Part shown: positions 32,915-42,580 of the stretch, piece by piece | Position numbering within the stretch: position 1 is the first letter of the stretch | How the letters are laid out: every line of letters begins with the position of its first letter | NCBI GenBank assembly: GCA_964407405.1 | Contig: CAYOVH010000001.1 | Span: 1-64,000, forward strand | Source of the DNA: JASLCR01 sp964407405 | GTDB taxonomy: Bacteria > Patescibacteriota > Saccharimonadia > Saccharimonadales > Saccharimonadaceae | DNA: 64,000 nucleotides | Reading direction: 5' to 3' | Program-made: the position numbers and the translations under genes | Notes under the pieces: model-generated | Seen by the model: the letters and a program-made list of their open reading frames with translations, nothing else | Database searches by the model: none | Told to the model about the DNA's origin: nothing

Positions 32915-33912
32915 CAGCGTCGGCGATGCTTGTGGCTAGTGTGGCGATGTGCCATGCGGTACCAGACAAGGCCGATGATGGCGATAATGAGAACAACCAG
33001 CGCAATGGCAGCTGCGATCATCCAGATCGGAACGACCCAGAACGACTTTGATACGTCGATTGTCTGATTTTTTGTACCGTAGGTAAATGTAGCACTCACT
33101 TTGTAGTGGCCAAACGCACCGATCTTTTCCAGTGGAATTTCCCAACGACGAGCATAATCTGGCAATACCATGTCTCGTGGATCACCTTGGTTGAAGTCGG
33201 CTTCGTATACTACCTTGGAGCCCTTTTTGACCGAAACTTTTCCAAATGGAGCAGCATGTACGTTACCCTTATTTTCAAAACGGGCAAGCAGGTCAAAATC
33301 TTTCGAATCGGTAAAGAACCATCCCGTCTTGCCGTTCTGGCGCACATCAAAATTGGTGAGATTGAGCTTTTCTACGAGATCGCCTGGAACCGTCAGTAGG
33401 ATGATAGAGGCAGCACTGGCATTTAGATTTACCTGTCCGCCATCATCTGTCACAGTTGGCGCAAAACGAATCGCGCCATAGTAGCCTCCGGCCTGTGCAT
33501 CTGCCGGTACAGTGATCTTTACCTCGACCGCTCGTGCTTCTTTTGCCGGGATTACCACATCCTTGAGCGGCGACATAAAGCGCTTGAGACTGTGTGTCGG
33601 CGCGTATTTGTCTGCATCCAGGATCAGTGCTGGCGAACCCTTTTCGTCGCCGGCGATGAAGTCATTTTCGATCGGACGAACAGTGATCGATTGATCCGTG
33701 AGGTTTGTGACAGTTATTTTGGCTACCTTACTCGCACCAGGCTTGATCTCGATATCGGAGCGCACTGGTGAAATCTTTAGCGTATTGACGATGCCGTTGT
33801 CCGCAGCAGAAGCCGATTGCGAGCCTCCCAGCGGCGCAACGACAAGTGTCGCTACTGCCATGATAGTCATTGCTATTAGTTGTACTTTTGACTGATACTG
33901 TTTTGCTCGCAC
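32914..33912 (-). CDS. DUF916-like (WxL-interacting-protein-like) membrane-anchored surface protein
   Basis: 332 residues from a GTG at 33912 with GGGAG 8 nt upstream. Signal peptide (about residues 10-36), then an Ig-like domain with IKPGASKVAKITVTNLTD and PADAQAGGYYGAIRF, the pattern of the WxL-interacting-protein peptidoglycan-binding domain (DUF916), a second beta domain, a C-terminal membrane helix and a His/Arg-rich tail (HRHTSHKHRRR). It is paralogous to the gene at 36226. It ends directly at corA. It probably tethers the WxL-like partner made by the gene just upstream; that pairing is inference from the order. Confidence 0.75.
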   Translation of the reverse strand: MRAKQYQSKVQLIAMTIMAVATLVVAPLGGSQSASAADNGIVNTLKISPVRSDIEIKPGASKVAKITVTNLTDQSITVRPIENDFIAGDEKGSPALILDADKYAPTHSLKRFMSPLKDVVIPAKEARAVEVKITVPADAQAGGYYGAIRFAPTVTDDGGQVNLNASAASIILLTVPGDLVEKLNLTNFDVRQNGKTGWFFTDSKDFDLLARFENKGNVHAAPFGKVSVKKGSKVVYEADFNQGDPRDMVLPDYARRWEIPLEKIGAFGHYKVSATFTYGTKNQTIDVSKSFWVVPIWMIAAAIALVVLIIAIIGLVWYRMAHRHTSHKHRRR

Positions 33913-33974
33913 GGTGTTTTCTCCCAAATCTCCGTTACTTCCTGAAATCCCCCACCTTGTCGGACTAGAATCTT

Positions 33975-35126
33975 CTAGAATTTGCCAGTTGCGATCAAGC
34001 TAAGATCGGCTGAGTAGCTGCCACCTGGCGTGTTGTTTGCAACACTTGCGCCAAAGGTTAGCGGCATGTTGCGATTGTTGGCTGGCTTGCTGTTTGTTGT
34101 CAGGATCTGGTCGCCGTACAGGCTTGTGACACCCGACGTACCTTCTTCGTCATAGTTCAGACGGAAGTTAGATGAACTGTAGTTGGCTGAGGCTGCTACC
34201 AAATCACCGTCGGTTGCATCAGTGACATTGGCACCAAGCTTGAGACCAAACTTGGCCTCACCTTCCGCAATATCACCAGTTGTACCTGCTGGAGCAATAT
34301 CACAAAGGTCGGCAGCAGCTCCTGATCGATGTAGGCCGCCACATTCAACGCCGCTCTTGAGGCTGACAATGGCACCACCAACAGCGTTGGTCGATAGCTG
34401 GGTATAGATAGTTCCCTCGTAGACATCGGCAGCATCAAGTGCGACTACACCATTTGTATCTTTACCGAGGACCAGTGATGGGGTAGTCAAGTTACCACCA
34501 CAGCTAGCAGTGATTGGATTGACTTCGGGGTGTTCTGCGTCCTCACCTCCAGATACACAGAAGGTCATCGTCTCTAGTACGGCACCCGAGACGCCGACAG
34601 TATCGGTGATCGATAGTGCGATGCTACCAGTGTCTTTTACGCCGTCGCCCAGGTCTTCGGCTTCATAAAGACCAGCATTCGTGGCTGTATCATAGGTGAT
34701 GAGGCGCGCATAGACAGTCCCGGCAGTTGTTGGGTTCGTGATACCGGTCAGATTGACTGTGACAGCACCTGCCGTCATGGCCTTCGTGACAACAATCTGA
34801 TTGTCAGTAGGGCTAGATACGGCTGAGGCATCTGTCGAGGCGGCCTCTCCTGCATCTATGTCCGAAGGGGTACACGCTGCGCCGATCAGCGGAGTATTTT
34901 TACAAAATTCGAGCATAAATGCGCCGGCTGTCTGTACAGCTGTAAACTTCAACTGATATGTTACGTTTGATGCGCCTTTTGATGCGCTACTCAGCGCGAT
35001 AGACCGATCGGTCACTGTCGCAGCTGATACTAATGATGGTAGTACGATAGACAGCACCAGTGCTATTATCGCGACTACATAGAGTGCTTGACGTTTTATT
35101 CCGTCGATTGTTTGTGTGATACCCAT
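33975..35126 (-). CDS. exported WxL-like family protein
   Basis: 383 residues from ATG 35126 (AGGAAG 6 nt before; an ATG five codons earlier lies in the ribosome site itself). Signal peptide, then DRSIALSSASKGASNVTYQL at the N-terminus of the mature protein. A middle LETMTFCVSGG segment and FGLKLGAN follow, and the end is TPGGSYSADLSLIATGKF. Four proteins in this locus share this plan. It recalls WxL proteins of Firmicutes, whose last strands end G-x-Y-x-A-x-L-x-W, but no Trp-x-Leu pair is present here. Likely a secreted, wall-bound structural protein. Confidence 0.7.
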   Translation of the reverse strand: MGITQTIDGIKRQALYVVAIIALVLSIVLPSLVSAATVTDRSIALSSASKGASNVTYQLKFTAVQTAGAFMLEFCKNTPLIGAACTPSDIDAGEAASTDASAVSSPTDNQIVVTKAMTAGAVTVNLTGITNPTTAGTVYARLITYDTATNAGLYEAEDLGDGVKDTGSIALSITDTVGVSGAVLETMTFCVSGGEDAEHPEVNPITASCGGNLTTPSLVLGKDTNGVVALDAADVYEGTIYTQLSTNAVGGAIVSLKSGVECGGLHRSGAAADLCDIAPAGTTGDIAEGEAKFGLKLGANVTDATDGDLVAASANYSSSNFRLNYDEEGTSGVTSLYGDQILTTNSKPANNRNMPLTFGASVANNTPGGSYSADLSLIATGKF

Positions 35127-35250
35127 TTCCCTCTTCCTCATAACTTTTTTGCTATTTGGTTGTAGTAACGACCTCAGTATATCATGATTATACTCATGCT
35201 TGTCAATCTATATGCTCCTAGTTTTCCACAAGGGGTCCAAAGACGGTGCT

Positions 35251-36177
35251 TTATTTCTTCTCGTAGCTGTCGCGCTCTTTGAGCATTTTGTTGCGGATCG
35301 TGACCAGTTGGCTACGACGACCGAGCCAGTATGTCGGCGCCAACAAGATGAGTGCCACCAGTGATGGAATCCAAAGAATCTCCGTCTTAGTAGCCTTTCC
35401 TTTGGCATCTTCACCCTCTGATGATGCTGCGCTATCTAGCTGTCCATTTGCGACAGCGATCACCTGTAAAAACGCCGTGACGCCATTGGCATCAGTCACA
35501 GTGATATTGACGCGGTAGATACCGGCCTTGCTGTACGTATGAGACAGTGATACGACGCCCGCCAAGGCTTGACTCTTCAATTCTGGCTTGGTGCCATCGC
35601 CCCAGTCGATACTAAAGGCGTACGGCCCGCTGCCGCCAGATAGCTGAAACGGCCAATTCAGCACACTGCCAGGGTTTGCCGAACGGCGACCATACGAGCT
35701 TGTCAGCGTCACCAGAGCACCAAAAGCCGTGAGGTTGGTGTCTTTATAGGTTACTTTGACAATCTTTGAGGTTGGGCCGGCTTGTCCGAGCTCGTCGTAG
35801 ACGATCGCTGTGAGATCATTTACCCCTGCAAATAGACTGACCCTGATGCTAAAGCTGCCGTTTTGGCATATCACCGCGCCGACCATCACGCCATTGTCAT
35901 ATATCTGTACTAGCAGATCATTGGGACAAATGCCGTTGACTGTGATCGGTGATTTGTTGAACGACGCGCCATTTGCCGGCGTCGTGATCGTCGCACCTCG
36001 GTTTGGCGGTGCTTGCGTCTTGACAGCCTCCAGTCCGTACGAACCTGGCTTTGGGTCCGGATTTGGGATCGGCGTAAATGCCCCTGCCCAGTGGCTCAAA
36101 ACCAACAGCGCCAGCAGACACGACCCGACAATTGCGAGTCCTATCCACTGTGCGCTAAAACGAATCGTACGTATCAT
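35251..36177 (-). CDS. membrane-anchored PKD-domain surface protein
   Basis: 308 residues from ATG 36177 (a TACAAT box lies 10 nt before it). Signal-anchor helix (residues 12-32), an Ig-like stretch with ITTPANGASFNKSPITVNG (DUF-type 'big' domain with NGICPNDLLVQIYDNG), then a PKD domain (SIDWGDGTKPELK, HTYSKAGIYRVNITVTD), a linker rich in Ser/Glu and a C-terminal helix with an Arg/Lys-rich tail. It sits between the two DUF916/WxL-like pairs and may be a third component of their complex. Not otherwise recognised. Confidence 0.72.
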   Translation of the reverse strand: MIRTIRFSAQWIGLAIVGSCLLALLVLSHWAGAFTPIPNPDPKPGSYGLEAVKTQAPPNRGATITTPANGASFNKSPITVNGICPNDLLVQIYDNGVMVGAVICQNGSFSIRVSLFAGVNDLTAIVYDELGQAGPTSKIVKVTYKDTNLTAFGALVTLTSSYGRRSANPGSVLNWPFQLSGGSGPYAFSIDWGDGTKPELKSQALAGVVSLSHTYSKAGIYRVNITVTDANGVTAFLQVIAVANGQLDSAASSEGEDAKGKATKTEILWIPSLVALILLAPTYWLGRRSQLVTIRNKMLKERDSYEKK

Positions 36178-36225
36178 GGCTATGCTTATTGTAGCTGGTC
36201 GGTAGCGTAGAGGCAAAGAGTTATG

Positions 36226-37284
36226 TTATCTACGGCGCGACAATCGCTTTGGTCCGTTCATTTTGTTGCGGACTTTGCGGACAATACGCCAGATGTAGAA
36301 GCCTACGATTGCCAAGATGACCAGTACGGTGATGATAAACCACCACGGTAGATACCAGAAGGTAATGCTCTTTACGATTTCATTGGTGTTGTTGCCGTTT
36401 TGACCGTAGTAGATATCAAGCGTAGCGTGATACAGACCAGGCCATAGCGTCGGAGTGGTACATTCGGACGATTTGGAGTTGACGCCATTGAGATTGACAT
36501 CCGACTCCTTGAGCTTGATACACGCCGTAAAGGTACGCGTCTGACCGATCAGCGCCAGCGAGCTGTTTGGGTTGACATTGCTGATCGTTATCTTTTGCCC
36601 AAACATGTGCTTCAGAGTGATCGTACCGACAGGACTTTCGGTTACATTGCCCTTGTTTTCCAGCGTATATGCCATGGCTTGCGGCTTTGAGGTAGCGATG
36701 AAAGTATAGCCGGACTTGCCGTCTTCTGACTGAGTCGGCAGATGGTACGCGCCAAACTTTTTGAGCGTGAGGTCTTCTTTTACCTTGCCGGGAATCTGTA
36801 CAAAGACCAAGGTGACACCCGAGGCATTGAGACCGACATTACCACCGTCCGAGCCGCCAGATGAATACACGATGGCGCTGTAGTAACTACCAGCACCGTG
36901 TCCGGCTGGGATTGCGACCTTCATATCGACTGTTTTTGAGCTATTTGGAGCGATCGTGACGTTTTCTGGCATGGTCAAAAACGGTTTGAGCGACCACGTC
37001 GTCTGTGGTGCGTCTTCCGCCAGCATGAGCTTTGGCGTACCGCCATCGTCGGTAAAGGTGAAGTCAACTGTACGAAGCGTCAGATTGAGCGGCTGTTTGC
37101 GGTCGAGATTGCGGATGATCAGCCTGTCTTTGACTGACTTTCCCGGCTCGATAGTGTAGTTTTTTCTCGGTACGATACTGAGTGCTGCCGATGATGCAGC
37201 TTCGGCTGGTACTGCAGGCAATGCGTAGGCTGCTGCGACCACCAGAGCAAGTGTAGCCATGACGATAGTTCTGAGGCGTTTCAT
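36226..37284 (-). CDS. DUF916-like (WxL-interacting-protein-like) membrane-anchored surface protein
   Basis: 352 residues, paralogue of the protein at 32914: signal peptide, IEPGKSVKDRLIIRNLDRK and PAGHGAGSYYSAIVY in the same places, a second beta domain, a C-terminal membrane helix (about 308-330) and a basic tail (KRLSRRR). AAGGGAAAAT precedes the ATG. It follows the WxL-like gene at 37342 with a 57-base gap, giving the same order (WxL-like then DUF916-like) as the downstream pair. Confidence 0.77.
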   Translation of the reverse strand: MKRLRTIVMATLALVVAAAYALPAVPAEAASSAALSIVPRKNYTIEPGKSVKDRLIIRNLDRKQPLNLTLRTVDFTFTDDGGTPKLMLAEDAPQTTWSLKPFLTMPENVTIAPNSSKTVDMKVAIPAGHGAGSYYSAIVYSSGGSDGGNVGLNASGVTLVFVQIPGKVKEDLTLKKFGAYHLPTQSEDGKSGYTFIATSKPQAMAYTLENKGNVTESPVGTITLKHMFGQKITISNVNPNSSLALIGQTRTFTACIKLKESDVNLNGVNSKSSECTTPTLWPGLYHATLDIYYGQNGNNTNEIVKSITFWYLPWWFIITVLVILAIVGFYIWRIVRKVRNKMNGPKRLSRRR

Positions 37285-37341
37285 ATTTTCCCTTGTTCCC
37301 TCACGTTTACTGTTTCGTTAAGTATAAGCTGCATTGTACCA

Positions 37342-38421
37342 CTAAAAACGCCCGCTGGCTATATACGTGATCGTTGTGCTATACACACCAGCTTTTAGGC
37401 TGGCAGCCGAGTTGACGATGTAGCTCACGGTGAATTTTCGCATCAGGCTGACATTTGGCGAGTACGCGACGACATCGCCAGAATTGTACTTGTATTTGTT
37501 TGTCTGGCTGTAGTCGGGCGATGCGATGGCATTTGTCCACGGTCCCTCGGGGTCATTGCCGACAGATGGCGCGTCATTTGCCACGAGATTGATACCAAAC
37601 TGGTTGCTGCCCTGGCGGCTGGCTGTCGGCACGCTCGGCGTATCGATCACGCTCGTACCGGCTGTCATCGACCTACCATTTGCCGTGATGGCAAACCCTC
37701 CACTGGCATTGGTACCGACCGCCATTTGCGAGCGGGCAGTGAGAGTCGATTTTGAGCTGAGCTCGCCCATATCGGTGTAGTAGGTATCGTCTGTATTCGA
37801 GCAATTTTCAGCCACCTCGCGGGCGACGCAAAATATCAGCATCGGCGGCACCTGCGTCTGGAGCATGATGCCTGTCGTCACCTGCCCTCGCACCGAGCCA
37901 AAGTCGATCTGCGGCCCAGTGCCATCGCTTGATCCCAGGCTCTTGAGACGTATCGAGAACGCTTGCGACGTGTCCTTTGGATTGACGATACCGCTCAGCG
38001 TGTACGACGATGGCAATATACTACCCGAGATCATGGTCGGTATACGTGAGAGTATGATGTGATTGGTTGATTTGGACGATATAGAAAAGCCTGTCTCGCC
38101 CGACTGGTCAGTCAGCGTGGCGTGCGAGACATCCAGACCCAGCGGCACTTGGCATGGCTCGTACGGGATAGGATTGTTGCAAAAGAGCAGATCGACCGAA
38201 CCTACCTCCTCGGCACTCATGTAGCGAAATGATATCGTGTAGTCGGTCGTAGCCCCTGGCACGCTGCTATTCATGTACAGACTGCGCTCCTGAAAGCGCA
38301 TGGCTGCCGATGCCGGCGGCACAAAGAGAAACAATACCAATACTATCGCCAGTATTTCTTCCGGAAAAACAAAGCGCCACGAAACTATATGTGCATGCAG
38401 TCGAGCTAGCTTATGCTTCAT
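37342..38421 (-). CDS. exported WxL-like family protein
   Basis: 359 residues. Signal segment (about 18-40), ERSLYMNSSVPGATTDYTI at the mature N-terminus, LIFCVAREVAENC in the middle, SNQFGINLVANDAPSVG, and the end SLKAGVYSTTITYIASGRF. Four or five Cys in short loops (LLFCNNPIPYEPCQ) could be oxidised by the DsbA-like enzyme. Same family as 33975, 39967 and 41714. A TACAAT box (38428-38433) 6 nt before the ATG makes it leaderless. Confidence 0.7.
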   Translation of the reverse strand: MKHKLARLHAHIVSWRFVFPEEILAIVLVLFLFVPPASAAMRFQERSLYMNSSVPGATTDYTISFRYMSAEEVGSVDLLFCNNPIPYEPCQVPLGLDVSHATLTDQSGETGFSISSKSTNHIILSRIPTMISGSILPSSYTLSGIVNPKDTSQAFSIRLKSLGSSDGTGPQIDFGSVRGQVTTGIMLQTQVPPMLIFCVAREVAENCSNTDDTYYTDMGELSSKSTLTARSQMAVGTNASGGFAITANGRSMTAGTSVIDTPSVPTASRQGSNQFGINLVANDAPSVGNDPEGPWTNAIASPDYSQTNKYKYNSGDVVAYSPNVSLMRKFTVSYIVNSAASLKAGVYSTTITYIASGRF

Positions 38422-38473
38422 ACCGCTATTGTACTAGATAACGGGGCTTCTGCGTAGGTGACAGTACGTAAAT

Positions 38474-39847
38474 CTAGAGCCCTGTTTTGATACGTATCAC
38501 ACTAACGCCGTTTGACTTTGTTGAGACAGGTATCCCTAGAGTACTATTGTCTCTTGATAACGCAACTACGTATTTGCCGTCTGATGATGCTACAGCATAG
38601 GTGCCATTGGTATAGAGAAGGCCAGGATAAATATGTTGGACATCCTCGAGAGTACCAGACCCATCACTTAGATGCTTAAAGCCTATAGCATAGTGTGGCA
38701 AGCCATCTGAATATTTATGAACTCTCTGAACAACATCACCTTTATCAGTAACCGACATACTAGTTGCACCCTGGTTACTAAAACTTCCATCGGACTTTGA
38801 ACTTACATATATTCTCTCACCCGTATATCGATCATACCTTACAACTTGGGTGGAAGTTCCCACACCTGTTGGCGCTGGAGTGACAAGGGTTCGATCTGGG
38901 GTGTCATATATAACATACCTGCCGTTACAAGAGATCGCTACTGGATTGCTGCCGTGAGTCGCTCCAGGAGTTAAGTAAGTAACTTTAACTCCGTTGCGAA
39001 TATCAACAAGAAAACTATTCTGAGGATTATAGCCACCGCCAACGGTATCAGTAGTTAGATTTGTTGCATAGCTGCCTAGAAGAATTAAAGACCCGTCACA
39101 ACTTGCAGAGAAAGCTGTACTAATTGTATTCTGCATCACGCCATCAATAGGCTTATTCAGAAGAGTCCATTCATCCTTGAGTTGATCGAAAAGAGCAGCG
39201 TCCCAATTCCCAGACGTAGATCGGACACCCGACATTAGCTGGTTTATTGCCTTTGTTCGCACCACAATATAACGACCATCATTACTGATAGAAGTAGGCC
39301 ACGTAGACGCATAATTTGGGTCGCTGCTATTAACAATTGGATTTATTACCCGAACCTGATTAGTCTGAAAATCTTTCACGTAGACACGGTAGTGAGAAGT
39401 ATATGTTGTACCATCGATCAGATTTGTTGCATTTGACCTGAACGCAACATACCTGCCGGTTTCACTCATAACATGATGATCTGATTCGCCATCAGCTACA
39501 ATACCGCTTTCGGACTTATCAATTCTTTCGGTAATTCCCGAAGTCATATCCCGTATATACCCTGCATTATTTCCTGATGAGGAATCCGTCAGATTTGTCG
39601 CAGTTGTTTCAAACAATATTTTTGATCCATCGGAAGATATCGAGTGTGGCGGATTAGATGCAAGGGTAACATCCTGATTGACACCCTGCCCATCAACATT
39701 ATTCACGCTCACAAGTTCGTATACATGCGGAAATGTGTTCGCCGCATATACTGGTATCTGCGCAGCTATCGCGATAGCTGCGCATACCGCAAACCCACCA
39801 AAAATCATAGCTTTAATACTGCTTTTTTGCCTTGTAAGACTCTTCAT
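38474..39847 (-). CDS. exported TolB/PD40-like beta-propeller protein
   Basis: 457 residues. Signal peptide (residues 12-35), then about six or seven repeats of about 60 residues with S-x-DG-x-x-I/V-x-F and ATNL motifs (HSISSDGSKILFETTATNL, SETGRYVAFRSNATNL, SISNDGRYIVVRTKAIN). These PD40-type blades form a propeller on the outside of the cell, perhaps as a scaffold for partner proteins. No enzymatic motif is seen. It lies between two WxL-like genes, with the terminator at 39913 between it and the upstream one. Confidence 0.75.
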   Translation of the reverse strand: MKSLTRQKSSIKAMIFGGFAVCAAIAIAAQIPVYAANTFPHVYELVSVNNVDGQGVNQDVTLASNPPHSISSDGSKILFETTATNLTDSSSGNNAGYIRDMTSGITERIDKSESGIVADGESDHHVMSETGRYVAFRSNATNLIDGTTYTSHYRVYVKDFQTNQVRVINPIVNSSDPNYASTWPTSISNDGRYIVVRTKAINQLMSGVRSTSGNWDAALFDQLKDEWTLLNKPIDGVMQNTISTAFSASCDGSLILLGSYATNLTTDTVGGGYNPQNSFLVDIRNGVKVTYLTPGATHGSNPVAISCNGRYVIYDTPDRTLVTPAPTGVGTSTQVVRYDRYTGERIYVSSKSDGSFSNQGATSMSVTDKGDVVQRVHKYSDGLPHYAIGFKHLSDGSGTLEDVQHIYPGLLYTNGTYAVASSDGKYVVALSRDNSTLGIPVSTKSNGVSVIRIKTGL

Positions 39848-39912
39848 TCCACCCCCTTAATATATTTTCAGTTTAGCTTAAGGTACGCTGATTTACAATC
39901 TATACTTGCATT

Positions 39913-39943
39913 AAAAACCGGCTCCCCTCTGGGAGCCGGTTTT
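39913..39943 (-). terminator. intrinsic terminator inside the surface locus
   Basis: AAAAACCGGCTCCC and GGGAGCCGGTTTT with a 4-nt CTCT loop, strong in both directions. It separates the 41714-39967 unit from the 39847-32003 genes. Confidence 0.9.
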
Positions 39944-39966
39944 GATTTTGCTACGTTGTACTCGAC

Positions 39967-41580
39967 TTAGTAAAGTGGAGCTGCAAGGTAGTTGATCTTC
40001 GTGGTGTAGATACCAGCTGGGGTATCTGCCGCGATGTTTGCTACGTAGCGCATTTTTGCGGTAGAGCAGCTAATGACACCACCACTTCCACCACCTGCCA
40101 ATGTGTTCTCTGCAATAGGCACAGGCACTGTGTTGCTTGCCCTCTTGAAGGTAAACTCAGCATTGTTAGTAGAATCATCCCTATCACTAATCGTTGCAAT
40201 GCTACCGCCACTATAGTCGCTTAAGACAGCAAGTGGAGTAACGTGTGGGGCAGTCCAGTTATCTGGGAACGGACGCTTTGGTGTACCCTCTTCATGGAGT
40301 GGATCATCTATCTCATCCTGAGCTGTCCATAGCTCGTTATCTGTTGGATCAGTCGGAGCATTAACGGCGAGGCCAAACTGCTCGGTGCCTGGCTTGCTAT
40401 GGGCTTTGGCTTCCATCGAAGTGATTGCATCGCCAACAGTATTCTGGAGCGTTTCACCAGAGTAGTAGACTGTGGCACCAGCAGAAGAGTTGGATGAGAG
40501 GCGCCAGTACGAGTGTGCATCGTAGGCCTGCTCGGTGTCCAGCGAATCTTCGGCACTTGGGTTACCTAAGGTGATCAGATTGCCGTTTGTCTCCTGGATA
40601 GCATCACATGAACCATGTGGAATTGCCTGTGTATCAGGGTTGACCGTACCGACAGAGAACCTCATGGTTTCTAGGACCTTGGTCATGATGTGAATTGAGT
40701 CATTCATGACGTTGGCCACAGTGACACCACCGTCGATGATATTGGCAGCTGTAGCTGGTAGTAGTTTGACACCATCACGAGTATCAGCCTCAGCTGCATC
40801 TGCTGGTTCTTTGTAGGTGTTGATCTTGACGAAGAACGCACCGCTACCAGGGTTGGTGATGTAGATAGAGCTTGATGGCTTGAAAACGATCTCGACTTTG
40901 TCATTAAAGGCAGGCGAGTCACCGGTGGCACTTGTCAAGATGATGAAGTTTTTCTTGCCAGTCAGGTCGTCTCGTCCCTGATCGTTATCATAATCATTGT
41001 CCTCAACATTCTTGGTCTTCATCGTCCAGCCTTTATTGCTTGCTACGCCATTGATAAGGACCTGGAACTGACCTGCTCCCAATGCACCGTTTCCAGCATC
41101 AGCAAACTCACCGACTACATCAAGGTCACTTGTTTTGTCGTTGTCTGAGAGAGCGTCAGCGTTTGTTTTGCGATCTGGAGTACGAGCATCGCCCGAGTTG
41201 TCACCAGGCGCCTGGCAGAGACCGGCAGCTGTCGTGCAGTACTGGAGGGTAAACGCTTTGATCGGCGTGCTTGTCGCATCACTATCGGTGCTGACATGGA
41301 AACTAAAGGTCTCACCAGTCTTCATACCGTTTGCACCTGATCCCGGCGGCGCATATTGCTCACCAGATGGAGGTGCTCCGTTTAGCTGGTCTTCTGAGTT
41401 GCCCGAACCGTCGGTGTTCTGCCAGCCCGGTGCCGAGCTACTGAGAAGCAACGTACGATTCGTCAATGGATTCAGCGTGTCAGCAAAAGCTGATGCTGCT
41501 GGTATGATCGCCGCTACTACGAGAGCAGCCGCTGCACCAAGCAACGTCCCACGCCGTGTGATTGACTTGAGTGTATACAT
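39967..41580 (-). CDS. large exported WxL-like family protein
   Basis: 537 residues, the largest of the four. Signal peptide (residues 10-33), NRTLLLSSSAPGWQNTDGSG at the mature start, LETMRFSVGTVNP near the centre, GTEQFGLAVNAP, and the end TPAGIYTTKINYLAAPLY. It is rich in Asp and Asn with long loops, as in calcium-stabilised surface proteins. TAGGAGAT precedes the ATG. A strong terminator follows it. Role probably structural or adhesive; not recognised as an enzyme. Confidence 0.7.
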   Translation of the reverse strand: MYTLKSITRRGTLLGAAAALVVAAIIPAASAFADTLNPLTNRTLLLSSSAPGWQNTDGSGNSEDQLNGAPPSGEQYAPPGSGANGMKTGETFSFHVSTDSDATSTPIKAFTLQYCTTAAGLCQAPGDNSGDARTPDRKTNADALSDNDKTSDLDVVGEFADAGNGALGAGQFQVLINGVASNKGWTMKTKNVEDNDYDNDQGRDDLTGKKNFIILTSATGDSPAFNDKVEIVFKPSSSIYITNPGSGAFFVKINTYKEPADAAEADTRDGVKLLPATAANIIDGGVTVANVMNDSIHIMTKVLETMRFSVGTVNPDTQAIPHGSCDAIQETNGNLITLGNPSAEDSLDTEQAYDAHSYWRLSSNSSAGATVYYSGETLQNTVGDAITSMEAKAHSKPGTEQFGLAVNAPTDPTDNELWTAQDEIDDPLHEEGTPKRPFPDNWTAPHVTPLAVLSDYSGGSIATISDRDDSTNNAEFTFKRASNTVPVPIAENTLAGGGSGGVISCSTAKMRYVANIAADTPAGIYTTKINYLAAPLY

Positions 41581-41713
41581 TTTTGTATATCTCCTATTTT
41601 TGTTTTTATATTTTCCGTCCTTAAAGATAAGGGGTACAAGCGAATTTTACCATTAGCAGCATACTAATTGCAACTATGAAATTTGTAAGTTTTCCACAGG
41701 CCAACAATACGCC

Positions 41714-42460
41714 CTAGTAGATTGGCGTCACGATGGCCGAAAAGTCTGCCGAGTATTTGCCGGCTGGCGTGGCATTTGAGATATTGATGAGCATACTGAT
41801 AGTGTAATCGGTGCGGTTGGTCGAGCCGGATGCCCTGGCAACGATGTCGCCGCTGGAGTATTTGAATCTATTTGCGGTATTGTAGCCGCTCTGGATAGTG
41901 CTGAGCATCTCGGTGCCGGATGGCTTTTCTACGGGATTGGCACCGACCGATGGCGAGCTATTGGCCACGGCATTGATACCAAACTGCTCGGTACCCGGCG
42001 TTGATGCTGTGGGTGTATCCAGTACATCCAGTGTGTGCCCGCCGTAGTGCGGCGGATCGCCAACAATCTGCAATGTGTAGCCGCTACTGAGCAAGCTACG
42101 GACCTGGACGATCATTCTTTTGGTAGCTGCGTGCTCGGTGCTGAGCGTACCGAGATCGGATGCACCTGAGTCTATGACGACATCGAGTGACGGCTGGTCA
42201 TCTGTCAGAGAGCCGAGGTTGGCAGTGTTGTTGGAGTTTTTGGTCTCGCCCACGACTGTATCGCCGATCGAAGTCGTCGCACAATACTGCCCGCCCGAAC
42301 AGCTATTGTCGAGAGAGCCGGAGCCAAACTGCGACTCCGGTAGCTGGTAGCTGGGTGACGAGGGTATCGTAGCAGAGACCGTGGATGCGCCGCCAATAAT
42401 CGCAACTACTGCCACTGCCACCAAGAAAGATCGTCCGTACCGCCATCCTCGTATTCCCAT
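41714..42460 (-). CDS. exported WxL-like family protein, short form
   Basis: 248 residues with a signal peptide (residues 12-30), a Gly/Ser-rich start with two Cys, GTEQFGINAVANSSPSVGANP and the family end TPAGKYSADFSAIVTPIY. It lacks the long N-terminal domain of its three paralogues. It is leaderless, with a TAGTAT box 7 nt before the ATG inside a 12-bp palindrome. Confidence 0.68.
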   Translation of the reverse strand: MGIRGWRYGRSFLVAVAVVAIIGGASTVSATIPSSPSYQLPESQFGSGSLDNSCSGGQYCATTSIGDTVVGETKNSNNTANLGSLTDDQPSLDVVIDSGASDLGTLSTEHAATKRMIVQVRSLLSSGYTLQIVGDPPHYGGHTLDVLDTPTASTPGTEQFGINAVANSSPSVGANPVEKPSGTEMLSTIQSGYNTANRFKYSSGDIVARASGSTNRTDYTISMLINISNATPAGKYSADFSAIVTPIY

Positions 42461-42467
42461 AAGCGTT

Positions 42468-42479
42468 ATACTATAGTAT
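42468..42479 (-). promoter_or_regulatory. palindromic -10 region of the 248-aa surface gene
   Basis: ATACTATAGTAT is a perfect palindrome that contains the -10 hexamer TAGTAT (42468-42473) on the minus strand. The divergent stalk gene lies about 100 bases away on the plus strand. Confidence 0.5.
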
Positions 42480-42580
42480 CGCGTATCCTGGGGAAAAACT
42501 CAAACTCAAAGAGTCCCCTATGGCAATATGGAGTAAAGTTTGGTACATTGATATCAAAGAAAAGCATAATCAGAAAACCC

